Below are positions 6,862 through 9,802 of a DNA stretch of 9,802 bases, in pieces. The stretch comes from an uncultured Ignavibacteria bacterium. GTDB taxonomy: Bacteria > Bacteroidota > Ignavibacteria > Ignavibacteriales > Melioribacteraceae. The notes under the pieces are model-generated. The model did no database searches and was not told where the DNA came from. It saw only the letters and a list, made by a program, of their open reading frames with translations. Made by a program: the position numbers and the translations under genes. Location: contig CALGLM010000378.1 of NCBI GenBank assembly GCA_937930275.1, positions 1-9,802 on the forward strand, given 5' to 3'. The number at the start of each line of letters is the position of its first letter. Positions within the stretch are counted from its first letter, which is position 1.

Positions 6862-7747
6862 TTAATCCTTTTCCTTTCAATTGGCTATTCAACTCATCAA
6901 TTAATAAATCAATTTTTTCAAGTGTATCAAGAAGTTTTTTATACGTATCTTCATCATAAAGAAGTTTACCGATATTATTCTTTTTGGCTGTTGTTTCGTC
7001 ACTAATTTTATTTAATTTAACCATTAAACTATCAGAATTTTTTAATAGCTTATTCAAATTTTCAATGGATTTGCTGATTTCTTTATCATTATTCGAAATA
7101 AAATTATCGGTATTTTTTACTAATTTATTACTGTTTTCAATTAATGTTGCTATATTATCTTTATTAATATTTATTAATGAATTTATTTTTTGTAACATCT
7201 GTCTTGCTTCAACAATTGTTGACTTCAAGTTTGTTTTTAATTCTGCGTCTGTTAAAACCCCGTTAATATTATCAAGCGAAACTTTAACATCTTTAATAAT
7301 AGTAACTAATTCGTCCTGAACCGAACCTAAAGCTGCCATTGCTGTTGAAACATCTCCGGCAAAAGTCCCCTTTTGCGTTTCATTAAAATTCATATATTGA
7401 TCTGAATAGCCGTTTGTAATTTCAACTTTCTTGCCCCCCATTAAATCTAACATCATTATGCTAAATGTTGCGTCCTTTGTAAGTTTTACAGGTGAGTCAA
7501 AAGTTAAATGTACAAGGATAGAATTTTTTTCTAATTTAATATTAGTAACTAAACCTTTTTTTACTCCGTTAATATAAACACCGTCTCCAACATTTAACCC
7601 TGCTACCGAGTTAAATTCGACTGCTAAAGGTTTGGTTTCGCTAAATAAAAATGAGTTTTTAGCCCAACCGATAATCCAAAGGGTAATTAATATACCTAAA
7701 AATACAGTTAGACCAACCTTTAATTCGGTTTTTTTATTATCTCTCAT
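6845..7747 (-). CDS. MCE-domain (MlaD-like) phospholipid transport protein
   Basis: Membrane-anchored substrate-binding subunit of Mla-type lipid transport between inner and outer membrane. One transmembrane helix (about residues 10-29 from the chosen start) is followed by a single MCE domain (about 40-112: LAVEFNSVAGLNVGDGVYI, then GVKKGLVTNI and MMLDLMGGKKVEI). The rest, about 150 residues, is a Lys/Asn-rich coiled-coil region in the periplasm, containing a repeated NKLxKNxD segment and the GKLLYDEDTYKKL motif typical of Bacteroidota-type MlaD tails. The start is set at ATG 7747, eight nt after AGGA (7759-7756); ATGs at 7753 and 7768 are in frame and cannot be excluded. It overlaps the GldE-like gene by 11 nt and ggt by 17 nt. 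The permease (MlaE) and ATPase (MlaF) usually next to it are absent from the window. Confidence 0.9.
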   Translation of the reverse strand: MRDNKKTELKVGLTVFLGILITLWIIGWAKNSFLFSETKPLAVEFNSVAGLNVGDGVYINGVKKGLVTNIKLEKNSILVHLTFDSPVKLTKDATFSIMMLDLMGGKKVEITNGYSDQYMNFNETQKGTFAGDVSTAMAALGSVQDELVTIIKDVKVSLDNINGVLTDAELKTNLKSTIVEARQMLQKINSLININKDNIATLIENSNKLVKNTDNFISNNDKEISKSIENLNKLLKNSDSLMVKLNKISDETTAKKNNIGKLLYDEDTYKKLLDTLEKIDLLIDELNSQLKGKGLNVDLF

Positions 7748-9047
7748 CTTCATTTTCCTGGTTATCATTATTATCTAAGATTTTTATTAAAATCTTATTT
7801 ATTCTTTTATTTTCAACTTCTTTTACTGTGAAATTTATGCCGTTATAATCAAATGTCAATCCGACTTCCGGAATTGTTCCCGTGTGAGTAAAAATAAAAC
7901 CACCTACAGTGTCATAATCATCGGTCTCGGAAGAAAGATCAATTTCAAGTAATTCGTTAATTTCTGATATTGGCACTTTACCAAGAACTTCATACGAGTT
8001 TTCGGATAATTTAATTATTTCTGTTTCTTCTTTATCGTATTCATCTTTAATATCTCCGACAATTTCTTCAAGTATATCTTCTAAAGATACAAGACCGGCT
8101 GTTCCTCCGTATTCATCAACAACAATTCCGACATGCATATTTTTACTCTGAAATTCATGCATTAAATCACTAATAATTTTTGATTCGGGAATAAACATAG
8201 GTTTGCGAGCAATTTTTACAAGCGATATTTCTTCTCTAATTTTTTTATCGGTTAAATATGGAAGTAAATCTTTTGCATAAATGATTCCGATAATATTATC
8301 CAAGTTCCCTTCAAAAAGAGGAATTCTACTATGACCGGATTCTGTAATTAAATTTATCACTTCTTCAAAAGTAAATTCTGTTGAAATTGCGGCCATATCT
8401 ACGCGAGGAGTCATAACCTCTCTTGCAGTAACACTTCTGAAAGAAACAATTCCGTCAATAAGTTCTTGTTCTTCTTCTTCAATTGTTCCCGTTTCTACGC
8501 CAAGACTTGCTAAATCCGTAAATTCGCTGGATAAAATTGCCGTAGATGATTTATCAATTTTAAATTTTGACGTACTTATATTTATTAACTCTGTGATTGT
8601 TTTTGACAGCGGATATAAAATTATACTTATCCAATATAAAGGAATTGCTACAAATTTAGAAATTGCCGTGCTAAATTTAGAAGCTATTAGTTTGGGGAAT
8701 ATTTCGCCGAAAATTAGAATAATTATCGTTAATACAATAATTTGAATAGTAACAATAATATTAAAATCCAACCTAAAATTAATAGCCATAGTATAAGCAA
8801 GTTTTACAGATATAACAGATGCCCACACATTAACTAACGTGTTACCTATTAATATTGTTACTAAAAGATTTCTTGGGTTATCTAATAGATAACCCAAAGA
8901 AGAACCGATATATTTATTTCCTTTTTTTATCTCTTTAATTTTTTTTCGGTCAAACGAAAATAATGCAACTTCAGAACCTGAAAAAAAACCTGAGGCAAGT
9001 ATTAATACAATTAAAAATAATAATTTATATATAGTTTCGGTATCCAA
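7737..9047 (-). CDS. gldE: CNNM/CBS/CorC-type membrane protein, GldE-like
   Basis: Member of the family called HlyC/CorC/TlyC, with a CNNM (DUF21) membrane domain thought to move or sense Mg2+ or other divalent ions. The membrane domain covers about residues 1-160 with helices near 6-24, 62-85, 96-115 and 132-150, and the conserved SGSEVALFSFDR (23-34), IGNTLVN (67-73) and GEIFPKLIA (114-122). A CBS pair follows (about 207-335), with MTPRVDMAAI and DEYGGTAGLVSLEDILEEIV, and then a CorC_HlyC domain (about 345-428). The order ssb-then-this gene matches ssb-gldE in Flavobacterium-type genomes, so GldE is the best name, but no gldD follows and a gliding role is not shown. The only start is TTG at 9047: an in-frame stop lies four codons upstream and no other initiation codon precedes the conserved membrane domain. 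A GAGG at 9063-9060 is 12 nt away, a long spacer. Confidence 0.92.
   Translation of the reverse strand: MDTETIYKLLFLIVLILASGFFSGSEVALFSFDRKKIKEIKKGNKYIGSSLGYLLDNPRNLLVTILIGNTLVNVWASVISVKLAYTMAINFRLDFNIIVTIQIIVLTIIILIFGEIFPKLIASKFSTAISKFVAIPLYWISIILYPLSKTITELINISTSKFKIDKSSTAILSSEFTDLASLGVETGTIEEEEQELIDGIVSFRSVTAREVMTPRVDMAAISTEFTFEEVINLITESGHSRIPLFEGNLDNIIGIIYAKDLLPYLTDKKIREEISLVKIARKPMFIPESKIISDLMHEFQSKNMHVGIVVDEYGGTAGLVSLEDILEEIVGDIKDEYDKEETEIIKLSENSYEVLGKVPISEINELLEIDLSSETDDYDTVGGFIFTHTGTIPEVGLTFDYNGINFTVKEVENKRINKILIKILDNNDNQENEDER
8873..8897. repeat. Perfect 11-bp inverted repeat with 3-nt loop inside gldE-like gene
   Basis: TTGGGTTATCT (8873-8883), loop AAT, then AGATAACCCAA (8887-8897) form an uninterrupted 11-bp stem. 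It encodes LGYLLDNP in the GldE-like protein and has no downstream T-run on the minus strand, so it is not an ordinary terminator. It may be chance or could form structure in the mRNA. Confidence 0.75.
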
Positions 9048-9083
9048 AAAATATTGTTACCTCAAATTGTTAAACATATCAAA

Positions 9084-9518
9084 TTAAAACGGTAAACCGT
9101 CATCTGCAGTATTAGTGCTACTCTGCAAATCTGTTTTATATTCAGGTTGAGAATCGCTTAAATTTCCGCTTGTTTCGCCACTTTGTTCTTTAGCTTCAAG
9201 AGGAATAATTTTTTCTGCAATTACTTCGGTAAAATATTTTTTAATTCCGTCTCTATCAGTATATACACGAATAGACAAACGGCCTTCAACGTATATTTTC
9301 TTCCCTTTTCTTAATGCTGATTTATAATAATCCGATAGATCGAAAGCAACAACATTAATCCACGTAGTTTCATTCTGCCATTGGTCATCTTTTCCTTTAT
9401 AACTGCGAGTAACTGCAATTGAAAAATTTGATACTGATAAATTATTTGGTGTAAAACGTGTTTCGGCGTCTCTTCCCAAATTTCCTATTAACATAACTTT
9501 GTTTAGTGATGAAGCCAC
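9084..9518 (-). CDS. ssb: Single-stranded DNA-binding protein
   Basis: Tetrameric OB-fold protein that coats single-stranded DNA in replication, repair and recombination and recruits partner proteins through its C-terminal tip. Of 144 residues, about 5-108 form the OB fold (NKVMLIGNLGRDAETRF at 6-22; TTWINVVAFD; KGKKIYVEGRLSIRVYTDRD). A Ser/Thr/Gln/Glu-rich linker (109-138) leads to the tip DDGLPF, a variant of the common DDDIPF/DDDLPF end. The start is GTG at 9518: a strong Shine-Dalgarno AAGAGGTG (9530-9523) places it unambiguously and directly follows the stop of the upstream T9SS-tail gene. The gap to the GldE-like gene is 36 nt. Confidence 0.97.
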   Translation of the reverse strand: MASSLNKVMLIGNLGRDAETRFTPNNLSVSNFSIAVTRSYKGKDDQWQNETTWINVVAFDLSDYYKSALRKGKKIYVEGRLSIRVYTDRDGIKKYFTEVIAEKIIPLEAKEQSGETSGNLSDSQPEYKTDLQSSTNTADDGLPF

Positions 9519-9522
9519 TATG

Positions 9523-9530
9523 CACCTCTT
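9523..9530 (-). promoter_or_regulatory. Ribosome binding site deciding the ssb GTG start
   Basis: Minus-strand AAGAGGTG begins right after the TAA stop (9533-9531) of the upstream gene; its GAGG core lies 6 nt before GTG at 9518. It is the strongest Shine-Dalgarno sequence in the window. Confidence 0.85.
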
Positions 9531-9802
9531 TTATTTAATTAAAGATAATTTTAAATTGTAAATTTTGCTATTTATTTTGAAATTTGCAATATAAATTCCG
9601 GTTGATATCTGATTATTTTCAAATTTAATATTGTATTTACCTGAATTTAACATTCCGTTTTGTAAAACACAAATTTCTTGCCCTAAAATATTAAATATTG
9701 TTATTTTTACATCTGCAGTGTTATTAAGTGAAAAACTTAAATTAGTTGAAGCATTAAAAGGATTTGGATAGGCATTTTCAATTTTAAAGTCCATTTCACC
9801 TT
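9531..9802 (-). CDS. C-terminal type IX secretion sorting domain of a larger secreted protein (5' partial)
   Basis: The visible 90 codons form almost exactly one T9SS type A sorting domain (Por_Secre_tail): YPNPFNASTNLSFSL near its start, VKITIFNILGQEI, SGKYNIKF, STGIYIANF and a short basic end NLKLSLIK. In this family the domain lies at the very C-terminus of large exported proteins (enzymes, adhesins, lamellar repeat proteins) and directs them through the outer membrane, after which it is usually removed. An ATG at 9794 is in frame, but the frame stays open to the window edge (residues GE before it), and a free-standing sorting domain would have no cargo, so I read this as the tail of a longer protein. 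The cargo cannot be identified. It ends 12 nt before ssb. Confidence 0.9.
   Translation of the reverse strand, partial: GEMDFKIENAYPNPFNASTNLSFSLNNTADVKITIFNILGQEICVLQNGMLNSGKYNIKFENNQISTGIYIANFKINSKIYNLKLSLIK

Noticed and set aside
9531..9794. A stand-alone 87-residue secreted protein starting at ATG 9794
   Set aside because: The sequence is only a T9SS sorting domain without a signal peptide, and the frame remains open to the window edge, so it is the tail of a larger protein.
1..9802. A new defence, mobile or otherwise undescribed multi-gene system
   Set aside because: Every gene but one (the HNH protein) falls in a well-known family with intact key residues. No repeats arrays, integrases, toxin-antitoxin pairs or transposon ends were found.

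Overview
All genes in this window lie on the minus strand, so it reads right to left as one dense, AT-rich bacterial block (about one third GC by eye). It looks like a contig from the Bacteroidota / Ignavibacteriota part of the FCB group. The main reasons are a type IX secretion (T9SS) sorting domain with a YPNPFN motif at the right edge, an SSB ending in an acidic LPF tip followed directly by a GldE-like CNNM/CBS protein (an order familiar from gliding Bacteroidota), and a ScpA of the type seen in that group. The organism is an inference, since there is no rRNA or tRNA here. The first 47 bases are not biological: they match the 3' end of the Illumina P5/Read 1 adapter, so the window starts at a raw contig end, probably from a metagenome or draft assembly.

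Layout in transcription order. The right edge (9802-9531) holds the C-terminal T9SS sorting domain of a secreted protein whose body lies outside the window. After 12 nt comes ssb with a GTG start, then a TTG-started GldE/CorC-like membrane protein, an MCE-domain (MlaD-like) lipid-transport protein, a secreted gamma-glutamyltransferase (ggt), holo-ACP synthase (acpS) and the tRNA 2-thiouridylase mnmA. Gaps here are 36 nt or 40 nt at most, or there are overlaps of 11 and 17 nt. A small HNH endonuclease-family gene follows after 66 nt; its 5' end looks damaged by a one-base deletion. After a 124-nt AT-rich gap comes a second tight cluster: trpS (with a probable Fe-S cysteine motif), scpA, scpB and rluB, which abut or overlap one another. 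rluB is cut by the contig end and runs into the adapter.

Functionally this is mostly housekeeping: DNA binding and replication (ssb), chromosome segregation (scpA/scpB with SMC), translation and RNA modification (trpS, mnmA, rluB), lipid synthesis and transport (acpS, mlaD-like) and envelope functions (GldE-like, ggt, T9SS cargo). I found no previously undescribed defence or mobile system, and no CRISPR, IS element, tRNA or rRNA. The points most worth a second look are the adapter-made protein tail, the likely frameshift at the start of the HNH gene, the Fe-S type TrpRS, the MlaD-like gene without its transporter partners, and the frequent non-ATG starts (5 of 12 genes, counting the suspect HNH start).
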